Assembly (NCBI RefSeq): GCF_015278125.1
Contig: NZ_JADILO010000009.1
Coordinates: 62,001-126,000, forward strand
DNA: 64,000 nucleotides
Source of the DNA: Vibrio fluminensis
GTDB lineage: Bacteria; Pseudomonadota; Gammaproteobacteria; Enterobacterales; Vibrionaceae
Reading direction: 5' to 3'
In this document: positions 38,878-47,411 of the stretch, one piece after another
How positions within the stretch are numbered: the first letter of the stretch is position 1
Layout: each line of letters begins with the position of its first letter
The notes under the pieces: generated by a model
Seen by the model: only the letters and a program-made list of their open reading frames with translations
The model's database searches: none
Told to the model about the DNA's origin: nothing
Program-made: the position numbers and the translations under genes

Positions 38878-40782
38878 TTATGCAGTAGCTGCAATTTGTT
38901 TCGCCTTACGGATTTTCTTAAGTGTTACACAGGTCAGTGCTGTTACTACTGCGCCTGATGCCATACACACTAGAGCAAGGATTGGAAGGTTCATTGCACC
39001 TAGAAGAGCAACCACTGGACCACCGTGCGCTACGCTGTTGGTGATGCCGAATGAGAATGCCATTACTGCGGCAACCATTGAACCAAGTACGTTAGCAGGA
39101 ATCACTGACATTGGGTCTTGCGCTGCAAATGGGATAGCACCTTCTGAGATGCCAACTAAACCCATCGCACCGGATGCTTTACCTGCTTCGATTTCAGAGG
39201 CTTCGAATAGCTCAAGTTTACGACCAAGTACTGTTGCTAGCGCCATACCGAGCGGTGCAACAGGGATAGCACACGCCATTGCGCCCATGAACTGTGTTTG
39301 ACCGCTTGCAATCATACCTACAGAGAATAGGAACGCTACTTTGTTGAATGGACCACCCATATCAAAGCCAGCCATGCCACCTAGAACAATACCTAGAAGA
39401 ACAACGTTACCCGTGCTCATGCTAGTTAGCATTGCAGTTAGACCATCCATCAAGCTTGCGATTGGCGCGCCAATAACGAAGATGAATAGACCAGCGATAA
39501 ATAGCGAACCTGTGATCGGCGCGATCATGATAGGTACAAGCGGTTGGATGAACTTGTGGTAGTTGATTGAAGTAATAAACTTCACGAAGTAACCAACAAG
39601 TAGACCAGCAATAATAGCACCGATAAAGCCAGTACCGGCTTCTGCACCGTAGAATGAACCGTTGTTTGCAATCCAACCACCGATTAGACCCGGTGCTAGA
39701 GCAGGGCGATCAGCAATTGCGTAAGCAATGTAACCCGCTAGAATTGGGATCATCAGTGTAAAGGCAACCACACCTACGTTTAGGATTTGGTTCCACATGC
39801 TGCCATCTGGAATTGCCATACCCGCTTCGGTTGGTTTACCACCAATAGCCAATGCAAGTGCGATCAATAGACCACCGGTTACTACGAATGGGATCATGTG
39901 CGATACACCATTCATTAGGTAGCGGTATAGGTCAGAGCGAGTTTGTGACGCTTTCTCTGCGGTTGTCGCTTTGCTTGCTGAAGCCGATGCTTGGTAAGCT
40001 GGTGCACTCAGCGCTTGGTTAATAAGACCTTTTGCATCGCGGATTGGCGCTTTAACGTTGGTTTCAACTAAGCGTTTACCAGCAAAGCGCGCCATGTCGA
40101 CTTGTTTGTCACAAGCCACGATGATAGCGTCTGCACGAGCAATTTCTTCGTCAGTCGGGCTGTTTTTAACGCCAATTGAGCCGTTAGTTTCTACTTTGAT
40201 TTCGTAACCTAGCTCAGCTGCACCTTTTTCTAACGCTTCTGCGGCAAGGTAAGTGTGCGCCACACCAGCAGGACAACCTGTTACACCGATAACAAAGCCT
40301 TTGCTTACGTCAGTTTGTACAGCCGCTTGTTCTTCAGGCTTTTCAAGTAGTAGTGCAAGTGCTTCTTGATTGTTCTGAGCAGCAAAGAAACGTTCAATGA
40401 AACCATCTTCAATCAGTTTTGAAGAGAGTTCTGCAAGCACTTCGATGTGGTGATTGTCGCCGCCATCTGGAGAGGCAATCATGAAAAATAGTTTTGATGG
40501 CAAGCCGTCTTCAGCGCCGTATTCAATACCCGTGCGGCTAACACCAATCACAACCGCGGGCTCAATAACCGCCGCACTTTTTGCGTGCGGTAATGCAACG
40601 CCTTCTTCAAAACCGGTGTTACCGAGCTCTTCGCGTGCTTTGATGTCAGCAAGAAATTGTTGTTTATCTGAAATACGACCTTGACCGTGTAACACGTCAA
40701 TCAGTTCAAGGAATACTTCTTCTTTAGTGGTTGCTTGTAAATTAAGCGAAATCAAATCTTGATTAATAAGTCTTGTGATCAT
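38878..40782 (-). CDS. manP: PTS mannose/fructose-family EIIABC (IIA-IIB-IIC), ManP-like
   Basis: 634 residues with the order IIA (about 1-150, phospho-His in GVALPHAKSAAV), IIB (about 160-260, phospho-Cys in TGCPAGVAHT) and IIC (about 285-630, HMIPFVVTGGLLIALALAIG, FDMGGPFNKVAFLFS). The neighbours (manA downstream, AraC regulator divergent) match VC1826 of V. cholerae, described as a mannose transporter, hence the name. The ATG is preceded by AGGGGTGTG. Copy B of the shared 27-bp motif lies 93 nt upstream. Confidence 0.88.
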   Translation of the reverse strand: MITRLINQDLISLNLQATTKEEVFLELIDVLHGQGRISDKQQFLADIKAREELGNTGFEEGVALPHAKSAAVIEPAVVIGVSRTGIEYGAEDGLPSKLFFMIASPDGGDNHHIEVLAELSSKLIEDGFIERFFAAQNNQEALALLLEKPEEQAAVQTDVSKGFVIGVTGCPAGVAHTYLAAEALEKGAAELGYEIKVETNGSIGVKNSPTDEEIARADAIIVACDKQVDMARFAGKRLVETNVKAPIRDAKGLINQALSAPAYQASASASKATTAEKASQTRSDLYRYLMNGVSHMIPFVVTGGLLIALALAIGGKPTEAGMAIPDGSMWNQILNVGVVAFTLMIPILAGYIAYAIADRPALAPGLIGGWIANNGSFYGAEAGTGFIGAIIAGLLVGYFVKFITSINYHKFIQPLVPIMIAPITGSLFIAGLFIFVIGAPIASLMDGLTAMLTSMSTGNVVLLGIVLGGMAGFDMGGPFNKVAFLFSVGMIASGQTQFMGAMACAIPVAPLGMALATVLGRKLELFEASEIEAGKASGAMGLVGISEGAIPFAAQDPMSVIPANVLGSMVAAVMAFSFGITNSVAHGGPVVALLGAMNLPILALVCMASGAVVTALTCVTLKKIRKAKQIAATA

Positions 40783-41155
40783 GTCACACCCCTATTTTTT
40801 ATCGTTATCTATTGAGGCTATTTTGTGAGGTTTTATAAAAGATAGGTAGTGAAAAAAAAGTGCATCAACTGGATTTTTGTATCACTAAAATCAGAGTGTG
40901 AACTCGATCGTTAATTAAACTGTGATCTAGAAATATGTAACTAGTTGAGGCTGGGTGGAAAATACGCATATCGATGCTAGTTCAATAAATTCATGATGAT
41001 GAGTTAAGTTAGGCATCGTAGAGCTGGAAAATAAAGGCTTTTGCTGTACTATTGTAACCACTGCTTGAAGTTGTGATTTGACGCTGTGGTGGTTTTGAAA
41101 CTTAAGGTTTATACCTAGGTTTATAGCACCATAGGTGCATTTTGAGAGTGCCAAG
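40783..41155. promoter_or_regulatory. Divergent control region manP / AraC regulator
   Basis: About 370 nt holding the promoters of manP and the AraC gene. Copy B of the shared PTS motif is at 40875-40901, preceded by an A8 tract as copy A is. No further gene seen. Confidence 0.5.
40875..40901. promoter_or_regulatory. Shared 27-bp PTS motif, copy B
   Basis: TTTTGTATCA, three variable bases, AAATC, one base, GAGTGTGA. See copy A: same orientation, same distance from the start codon. The AraC regulator encoded next door is the natural candidate to bind it. Confidence 0.6.
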
Positions 41156-41995
41156 ATGATTTTCCATGACCTGATTTCAACCGTATTAAGTGAGCGCGAA
41201 CCCTTTCATAATGTTTGGTTTGCTGGCGATTTTCACACCCCGCCAGAATGTAGCTATCAGGTGAATTTTCCACGTTTAGAGTTAGTGTTGGATGGCGAAT
41301 ACATCAATGAAATGGAAGATCACGAGAGAAAAGTGCAGAGAATAGTCGCGAAGCCCGGAGACGCGATTTTTATCCCACCAAACTGTTGGAATAAACCGAA
41401 CTGGGACAGCGACTGTTCAGTATTGAGTATGCTATTTGGTCGCAGGCAGCTGGGGCTGAGCTTTGTCAGTAAACGCAAAGGCGAAGTCGGCTTTTATGAT
41501 ATTCAAAAGCACAGTATTCAAACTCGCTCTGGTTTTGCCATCGACAACATCCTTGAAGCATTGAGCTCTCTTGCGCGAGAAAGCAATAAAAAGCCAATGG
41601 ACGAACTGTTGCTGCAAGCGTTGCTGCAGTACAGCAAAACGATGCTTGAGCAACCGGTCGAGCAATCACACAATCGCGTACAAGATCTTTATCAAGGGAT
41701 CTGCATTTATATCCAAGAGAACTTTCATCGCCAAATTACGCGCGATAGTATCGCTGACCGTTTTAGTATTTCAGCGAACCATTTATCACGTTTGTTCCGC
41801 CAACAAGGACATATGACGTTAGCGGATTACATTACGTGGGTACGGGTCGATCGAGCTAAATTCATGCTTAAGAAATACAATTTTAAACTCAATGAAGTGG
41901 CTGTGCGTTGTGGATTTAAAGATGTGAACTATTTTTGTCGCGTATTTAAAAACAAAACTGGGCGTACCCCTTCAGAATACCGTGGCTCGATTTAG
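41156..41995 (+). CDS. AraC-family regulator of the mannose PTS locus
   Basis: 279 residues from ATG 41156, with GAGAG seven nt upstream; a GTG at 41135 lacks a ribosome site. An N-terminal cupin-like sensor (about 20-130, ending with the KPGDAIFIPPNCWNKP loop) is followed by two HTHs: ITRDSIADRFSISANHLSRL and LNEVAVRCGFKDVNYFCRVF, closing GRTPSEYRG. Position corresponds to VC1825 (ManR) of V. cholerae. Likely targets are manP-manA and the IIA-EIICB operon through the shared 27-bp motif. Confidence 0.85.
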   Translation: MIFHDLISTVLSEREPFHNVWFAGDFHTPPECSYQVNFPRLELVLDGEYINEMEDHERKVQRIVAKPGDAIFIPPNCWNKPNWDSDCSVLSMLFGRRQLGLSFVSKRKGEVGFYDIQKHSIQTRSGFAIDNILEALSSLARESNKKPMDELLLQALLQYSKTMLEQPVEQSHNRVQDLYQGICIYIQENFHRQITRDSIADRFSISANHLSRLFRQQGHMTLADYITWVRVDRAKFMLKKYNFKLNEVAVRCGFKDVNYFCRVFKNKTGRTPSEYRGSI

Positions 41996-42036
41996 TCCAT
42001 GCTCTAAAGTTTCGAAGGGTTATGCCACCAATAGTG

Positions 42037-42813
42037 TCAAGCCAGTAGGCGTGACATGGCGTACATTAGCAGTGCTTGTAAGTCGACACTTGAACGAGTC
42101 AATAACAAGCGTTCTGCCATTTGACCCGAAAGCAGGTTGCGCGTGAGGTTGGTGGCAGCAACAATTTGCTCACGAGAAGGGGCTTGTGGCATGACCAGAG
42201 CAATCGCAATATGCACTTCGCCCATTTGTGATGCCCAATCTATCGCCTGATCATTACTGATGACGGCAATCGAGATTTCGCGGACATCCGCAAACATCAC
42301 GTGGGGGAGGGCAATTCCGGGTGTGACACACGTCGATGAGCGCTCTTCGCGTTTAACAAACGCTAAAATAAGTTCATCAGGGTGTTTGGGATAAATCAAC
42401 TGCGCCAAACCTTTAAGACACTCGAATTTGGTGAGCTCGGTTTGCGCTTTGGCGTAGTGCCATTTTATCTCACATGGTGGGCTGATTTGCGGTAATCGCT
42501 CAGCAAGTTGGCTCGAGAACTGATAGTTAATATGCGCGCCGATTAAGCTAAAGTGCTCAGAGATAATATCTTTCAGTACAAAGCAGGCAAGCTCGGCATC
42601 AATACCGATGGCGGTAATTTGGCATAGATCACCTTGCTGCAAACCGGCACGCAACATCGCTGAAGGCTTGCATAGGTCAGCGCAGCGATCTTGAGTGATA
42701 TTGATGATATGCAGTGACGATTTGAATTTTTTCGCTAAGCGATTGAGTGGCTGCGCGACGTAGGCGCTGCCACTTGGGCTATCGACCAGAAAGGTGATTT
42801 GATATTCGTTCAT
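42037..42813 (-). CDS. Degenerate HPr-like domain fused to a PTS EIIA (Fru/Ntr-type) domain
   Basis: 258 residues. The C-terminal half (about 110-258) is a IIA domain with phospho-His in GIALPHVMF. The first about 95 residues look like an HPr fold (DSPSGSAYVAQPLNRLAKKF aligns with the HPr active-site helix), but the phosphorylated His and following Arg of GLHARP are absent. It may therefore be a binding or regulatory module rather than a phosphocarrier. Similar to VC1824 by position. The IIB gene lies 9 nt upstream. Confidence 0.75.
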   Translation of the reverse strand: MNEYQITFLVDSPSGSAYVAQPLNRLAKKFKSSLHIINITQDRCADLCKPSAMLRAGLQQGDLCQITAIGIDAELACFVLKDIISEHFSLIGAHINYQFSSQLAERLPQISPPCEIKWHYAKAQTELTKFECLKGLAQLIYPKHPDELILAFVKREERSSTCVTPGIALPHVMFADVREISIAVISNDQAIDWASQMGEVHIAIALVMPQAPSREQIVAATNLTRNLLSGQMAERLLLTRSSVDLQALLMYAMSRLLA

Positions 42814-42822
42814 TAGGCTAGT

Positions 42823-43122
42823 TTAGCGGCAATGTACTTGAAAAACCTTGTCGACATTGAGCAGGACTTCCTCAATAGAGATATGTACCTTATTGGTGCC
42901 TTCAAAGCGCGCAGCTTGCTCGATATCAATATCAGAGACAATCAATACTTTGTCAGCATGGGCGATATCATGGGGGGTGAGTTGGTTTTCAATACCCATC
43001 GCGCCTTGAGTTTCAACTTTGATTTGAACATTAAATTTTGGTGCTGCTTTTACTAGCGCATCAGCAGCCATATATGTATGTGCAATGCCGGTAGGGCATG
43101 CTGTCACCGCTACAATTTTCAT
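42823..43122 (-). CDS. PTS fructose-family EIIB protein
   Basis: 99 residues from the ATG at 43122; a long upstream extension to 43179 was rejected because the family begins MKIVAVTACP. The phospho-Cys is in TACPTGIAHTYMAA. It is a stand-alone IIB (FrwB-like) that transfers phosphate from a IIA to the sugar in the IIC. It is divergent from the IIA-IIC-IIB gene at 43325 and co-oriented with the HPr-like/IIA gene. Confidence 0.9.
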   Translation of the reverse strand: MKIVAVTACPTGIAHTYMAADALVKAAPKFNVQIKVETQGAMGIENQLTPHDIAHADKVLIVSDIDIEQAARFEGTNKVHISIEEVLLNVDKVFQVHCR

Positions 43123-43211
43123 GGTAATTCTCGGCTTCTTATTTTTGCAGGATACTAGCACATCAGTAACAGAAAGCATTGATATAAGCCAAGTAAAGGT
43201 TAGACCTCTAT

Positions 43212-43229
43212 CACAGTTTAAAAGCTGTG
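43212..43229. promoter_or_regulatory. Dyad in the divergent PTS promoter region
   Basis: CACAGTTTAAAAGCTGTG, an 18-bp imperfect palindrome with perfect CACAG/CTGTG ends, roughly midway between the divergent IIB and IIA-IIC-IIB genes. A likely regulator site; it does not match CRP (TGTGA-N6-TCACA), since the halves are reversed. Confidence 0.5.
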
Positions 43230-43324
43230 TTACATTACTCCAGTTAATGATTGATTCGTACTATATCGTGTCGCTATCGCTCTGGTTAATCTATCGGTGC
43301 GCATGAATGGTTAGGTAAGACAAA

Positions 43325-45196
43325 ATGGATATCACCACGCTATTAGATACAAATACCATTTGCCTCGATCTTCAGGCGCAAACCAAAGAGGAAGTACTGG
43401 CTGAGTTGGTCGATATTCTCGACTGCACCGGCAGGCTCTCTGATAAAGACCAATTTTTACGTGATATTTGGAAGCGTGAGCAAATTGGTAATACAGGATT
43501 TGAAGATGGCATTGCGATTCCGCATGCCAAAAGTGATGCGGTGCTTAAGCCCGGCGTGGTGATTGGCATCAGTCGAGCTGGGATTGATTACGGCGCAGAA
43601 GATGGCGAGCTATCCGATGTGTTCTTTATGCTGGCATCACCTAATGGTGATGATCACCACCATATTGAAGTGCTGGCGCAGATCTCATCCAAGTTAATTG
43701 AAGATGATTTTGTCGCCAAGTTAAAGGCTGCTGAATCATCACAGCAAGCGTTAGAGCTGCTCACGGATATTGAAGCGAATCAGTCAGAGAGTAACGAAAC
43801 TGTCAGTTTTGAAACCATTAGCGGGCCGCCAAGTGTTTGGAAGCAACAGTTAGCGCGTGGCAAAGAGCACTTGCTGTTTGGTACCTCCCATATGATACCG
43901 TTTATCGTTGCGGGTGGGGTATTGCTCTCTTTATCGGTGATGATGTCAGGGCACGGCGCATTGCCAACACAAGGCATCCTTGCGGATGTGGCGCAGATGG
44001 GTATCGCGGGCTTAACCCTGTTTACCGTTGTTCTTGGTGGTTACATTGCTTACTCGATTGCGGATAAGCCAGGTTTAGCGCCGGGGATGATTGGCTCTTG
44101 GATAGCAGTGAGTCATTACAATACCGGTTTTTTAGGCGCTATTATTGTCGGTTTTATTGCAGGCTATACCGTTGCGGCGTTAAAGAAAATTCAATTGCCT
44201 GACAGCATGGCATCGCTCAGTTCGATTTTTATTTACCCGCTAATCGGCACGTTTGTGACTTGCGGTGCGGTGATGTGGCTCATTGGAGCGCCGATCGCCA
44301 GTGCGATGGCTTCGCTCAATGATTGGCTCGCAGGGCTTGCGGGTTCAGGCAAGATGCTATTAGGTACGGTGCTTGGCGCGATGACGGCTTTTGATATGGG
44401 CGGACCGATCAATAAAGTGGCGACTTTGTTCGCGCAAACCCAAGTCAATACTCAGCCTTGGCTGATGGGCGGTGTCGGCATTGCAATTTGTACCCCGCCA
44501 TTGGGTATGGCGTTAGCGACAGTATTAGCGCCAAAGAAATTTAAACGTGATGAACGCGAAGCCGGTAAGGCGGCGGGTATCATGGGTATGATTGGCATTA
44601 GTGAAGGTGCGATTCCGTTTGCCGCGGCTGACCCGGCGCGAGTACTGCCTGCGATTGTGGCGGGTGGTATTGTCGGTAACGTGGTCGGCTTTATGTTCCA
44701 TGTACTTAACCACGCGCCCTGGGGCGGATGGATAGTACTGCCAGTGGTTGATGGCAAGCTGGGCTACATTGTTGGTACGTTAGCGGGCGCATTAACGACA
44801 GCAACGATAGCGATACTGCTAAAGAAAACCGTCTCTGAAGATGAGGAAAGTCTGGCTACAAGACAAGCTTATTCATCGGTGGAAGGTGAAGGTGTGGCTG
44901 ATGTGTTGGCAGTAACATCATGTCCATCAGGCGTGGCACATACTTTCTTGGCGGCAAAGTCGCTTGAGAAAGCGGCGCATACCATGGGTATCAAGATAAA
45001 GGTGGAAACCCAAGGTGCCAATGGTATTAATAACCGCATAACCAGTACCGACATTAGAAATGCGCGTTGCGTGATCTTCGCTCATGATGTGGCAATTAAG
45101 GACCCTGAGCGGTTTAGCAATATCAAGATCATCGATGTGTGCACCAAAGATGCAATGATCAATGCAGCAGGATTATTACAATCTACGCGAAGATAG
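43325..45196 (+). CDS. PTS fructose-family EIIABC (IIA-IIC-IIB order)
   Basis: 623 residues. IIA first (about 1-150, phospho-His in GIAIPHAKSDAV), then IIC (about 170-500, HMIPFIVAGGVLLSLSVMMS, FDMGGPINKVATLFAQ), then IIB last (about 520-620, phospho-Cys in TSCPSGVAHT). The last two domains are close relatives of the EIICB at 34141. The IIA differs in order from manP, where IIB precedes IIC. Position fits VC1822 of V. cholerae (FrwABC-like). TTAGGTAAG precedes the ATG. Sugar unknown. Confidence 0.9.
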   Translation: MDITTLLDTNTICLDLQAQTKEEVLAELVDILDCTGRLSDKDQFLRDIWKREQIGNTGFEDGIAIPHAKSDAVLKPGVVIGISRAGIDYGAEDGELSDVFFMLASPNGDDHHHIEVLAQISSKLIEDDFVAKLKAAESSQQALELLTDIEANQSESNETVSFETISGPPSVWKQQLARGKEHLLFGTSHMIPFIVAGGVLLSLSVMMSGHGALPTQGILADVAQMGIAGLTLFTVVLGGYIAYSIADKPGLAPGMIGSWIAVSHYNTGFLGAIIVGFIAGYTVAALKKIQLPDSMASLSSIFIYPLIGTFVTCGAVMWLIGAPIASAMASLNDWLAGLAGSGKMLLGTVLGAMTAFDMGGPINKVATLFAQTQVNTQPWLMGGVGIAICTPPLGMALATVLAPKKFKRDEREAGKAAGIMGMIGISEGAIPFAAADPARVLPAIVAGGIVGNVVGFMFHVLNHAPWGGWIVLPVVDGKLGYIVGTLAGALTTATIAILLKKTVSEDEESLATRQAYSSVEGEGVADVLAVTSCPSGVAHTFLAAKSLEKAAHTMGIKIKVETQGANGINNRITSTDIRNARCVIFAHDVAIKDPERFSNIKIIDVCTKDAMINAAGLLQSTRR

Positions 45197-45281
45197 CGTG
45201 AACGCTATATTACAGTTCCCCCAAGTATATTTGTCTTTCCCCCAGACAATTATGCTCCTGCAAACCAACGTTGTTGGGCTT

Positions 45282-45310
45282 GAGCCAGTCGGCATTGTCG
45301 GCTGGCTTTT
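45282..45310 (+). terminator. Terminator after the IIA-IIC-IIB gene
   Basis: AGCCAGTCGGC pairs with GTCGGCTGGCT (11 bp with two G-U pairs) around ATT, then TTTT. It lies about 85 nt after the stop. Confidence 0.8.
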
Positions 45311-45423
45311 TAGCATCTAAATCCCAGTGAAATAACAAGATAATCTACTCCGTAGCGTTAACCAAGAATGAAAAATAACCAAGCTGAATGCTATTTGTAC
45401 GAATTGATTCAATACGCGATGAA

Positions 45424-45463
45424 ATGTCATATAGGCTTCAATTAAGTGAAACACAACTGTCAT
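45424..45463. promoter_or_regulatory. Pho-box-like array upstream of pstS
   Basis: ATGTCAT starts at 45424 and CTGTCAT at 45457, both half-sites of the PhoB consensus CTGTCAT. They are 33 nt (three 11-bp steps) apart with weaker repeats between, as in multi-subunit Pho boxes. They lie 69-108 nt upstream of the pstS start. This supports phosphate-starvation control. Confidence 0.6.
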
Positions 45464-45531
45464 ATTCGGATTCTAAAGTGACAACCGTTGAATGAAACAC
45501 AACGGCAATAAAGCCATTAAAGGAAATTGTG

Positions 45532-46353
45532 ATGAAAAAGACAGTTATCGGTGCAATCGCACTACTAGGTACTCTGACAGTAACTCCAGCTCTAGCGAAA
45601 GAAACTATCTCAGCAGTAGGTTCTAGCAGTGTGACTCCGCTGATGGAAGTTTTCTCTGAAACATACATGAAGACAAATCCAAGCGTATTCATTGAAGTCC
45701 AAGGACCGGGCTCATCGGCAGGCGTTAAAGCAGCAAAAAATGGTAGTGCAGACCTAGGTATGTCTTCACGTAACCTAAAAGATTCTGAAAAAGAGCCAGC
45801 ACTGAAAGAACTAACAGTGGCTCTAGACGGTATCGCGGTTGTTGTTAACCCTAAAAACGACCTTCAAGGTCTAACGGCTGAGCAAGTAACAGCAATCTAC
45901 AAAGGTGAAGTAACGAACTGGAAACAGGTTGGTGGTGCGGATAAGCCTATCGTCGCAATCACTCGTGATACCGCTTCTGGTACTCGCGGCGCATTTGAAG
46001 ACATCATGAAGCTTAAGAAAAAGATTGGTGATGTAAAAGTATCGGCAATCTCTCAACGCGCTCAAGTAGCAAACGGCAACGGGGCACTTAAGACTATGGT
46101 TGCATCTAACCCATACGCAATCGGCTACATCTCACTAGGTACAGTGGATAACTCCGTAAATGCGCTAGCAATCAACGGTACAGAGCCAACAGTAGACAAC
46201 GTTAAGAACAAATCTTACGAAGTCGCGCGTCCTTTCCTAGTGCTATACAAAGAAGGCAAGCCTTCTGCGGAAGCTCAGAAATTCCTAGATTGGATGGTAT
46301 CTGACAATGCACAAGCACTAGTAGACCAAAAAGGCTACATCTCAGTTAACTAA
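45532..46353 (+). CDS. pstS: Phosphate ABC transporter substrate-binding protein
   Basis: 273 residues from ATG 45532, with AAAGGA upstream; a GTG one codon earlier is less likely. The signal peptide is cleaved near residue 22 (PALA/KET). The phosphate-binding loops are visible: ISAVGSSSVTPLMEVFSE, GPGSSAGVKAAKNGSADLGM with the Ser-rich site, and TRDTASGTRGAFED. PstS captures phosphate in the periplasm for PstCAB. It is separated from pstC by a hairpin that may leave it the most abundant product. Confidence 0.95.
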   Translation: MKKTVIGAIALLGTLTVTPALAKETISAVGSSSVTPLMEVFSETYMKTNPSVFIEVQGPGSSAGVKAAKNGSADLGMSSRNLKDSEKEPALKELTVALDGIAVVVNPKNDLQGLTAEQVTAIYKGEVTNWKQVGGADKPIVAITRDTASGTRGAFEDIMKLKKKIGDVKVSAISQRAQVANGNGALKTMVASNPYAIGYISLGTVDNSVNALAINGTEPTVDNVKNKSYEVARPFLVLYKEGKPSAEAQKFLDWMVSDNAQALVDQKGYISVN

Positions 46354-46388
46354 TCTAGCGATAGATTTGAATTAATAGAATTACCCTT

Positions 46389-46420
46389 GCTCAGCCCGCA
46401 TTGGGCTGAGCTCTTTCTTT
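46389..46420 (+). terminator. Hairpin/attenuator between pstS and pstC
   Basis: GCTCAGCCC / GGGCTGAGC, 9-bp perfect stem with a 5-nt loop, followed by CTCTTTCTTTC. It sits within the operon, 36 nt after pstS. The weak T tract suggests partial termination or mRNA 3'-end protection, which would raise PstS over the permease. Confidence 0.7.
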
Positions 46421-46464
46421 CACAGCTGGTTGTCTTAATCGCGCCAGTCTAGTGAGATTTATTT

Positions 46465-47397
46465 ATGACCATCGCAACAAATAGTGAAAAGCTTATGAAC
46501 ACTGAAGCGACTCAAATTGCTAAGTCGGGTCTACGCGCTAAGAAGCGAGTAGATTGGAAAGAGCGCATTTTCCATGGCTTATTTCTGACCAGTGCTGTTA
46601 TCGGGATTGTATCTCTATCAGTAATTGCCTATTTCATTGTTAAAGAATCTATCCCTGCGTTCCAAGAAGCAGGCGTAACAGGCATCGTATTTGGACAAGA
46701 CTGGCTACCGCCAGCTCTATACGGTGTTGCGACTATGATTGTCGCCTCTATGGTGTCTACTTTTGGCGCTGTCGTCGTGGGTGTACCAGTGGGTGTACTG
46801 ACAGCCATCTTTATTGCTGAAATCGCCCCTAAACGTGTTGCAGACATTATTCGTCCGGCAGTTGAGCTGCTTGCGGGTATTCCGTCAGTGGTTTACGGTT
46901 TCTTTGGTTTGGTAATCATCGTTCCACTTATCCAAGACATTTTTAATGTACCAGCGGGTAACACCATCTTAGCGGGTATCATCGTGTTGGGTGTGATGAT
47001 TCTGCCAACAGTTATTACTGTATCAGAAACGTCAATTCGCGCAGTTCCACGTACGTACAAAGAAGGTTCGTTGGCATTAGGCGCATCAAAAATCTACACC
47101 ATCTTTAAACTTCTCGTTCCAGCCGCTCGTTCGGGCATTATGACTGGCGTGATCTTGGGTATCGGTCGTGCTTTGGGCGAAACCATGGCAATCATCATGG
47201 TAATGGGTAACGCGCCAGCGATGCCTCAGGGCATTTTAGATTCAGCACGTACACTAACTGCGAACATTGCGATTGAAATGTCTTACGCAAGTGGCGTACA
47301 CGCAAATGCACTATACGCGACGGGTGTGGTTCTACTGGTATTTATCATGGGACTGAATGCCGCGCTACTATACCTAAACCGCCAAAAAGCTAAGTAA
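46465..47397 (+). CDS. pstC: Phosphate ABC transporter permease PstC
   Basis: 310 residues with six to seven membrane helices. A hydrophilic N-terminus of about 30 residues (GLRAKKRVDWKE) precedes the first helix. The EAA-type motif appears as RTYKEGSLALGASKIYTIFK, where the ATPase docks, and GIPSVVYGFFGLVIIVPLIQ is typical of PstC. It forms the channel with PstA. 14 nt separate it from pstA. Confidence 0.95.
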   Translation: MTIATNSEKLMNTEATQIAKSGLRAKKRVDWKERIFHGLFLTSAVIGIVSLSVIAYFIVKESIPAFQEAGVTGIVFGQDWLPPALYGVATMIVASMVSTFGAVVVGVPVGVLTAIFIAEIAPKRVADIIRPAVELLAGIPSVVYGFFGLVIIVPLIQDIFNVPAGNTILAGIIVLGVMILPTVITVSETSIRAVPRTYKEGSLALGASKIYTIFKLLVPAARSGIMTGVILGIGRALGETMAIIMVMGNAPAMPQGILDSARTLTANIAIEMSYASGVHANALYATGVVLLVFIMGLNAALLYLNRQKAK

Positions 47398-47411
47398 GAC
47401 GGGTGATGACG

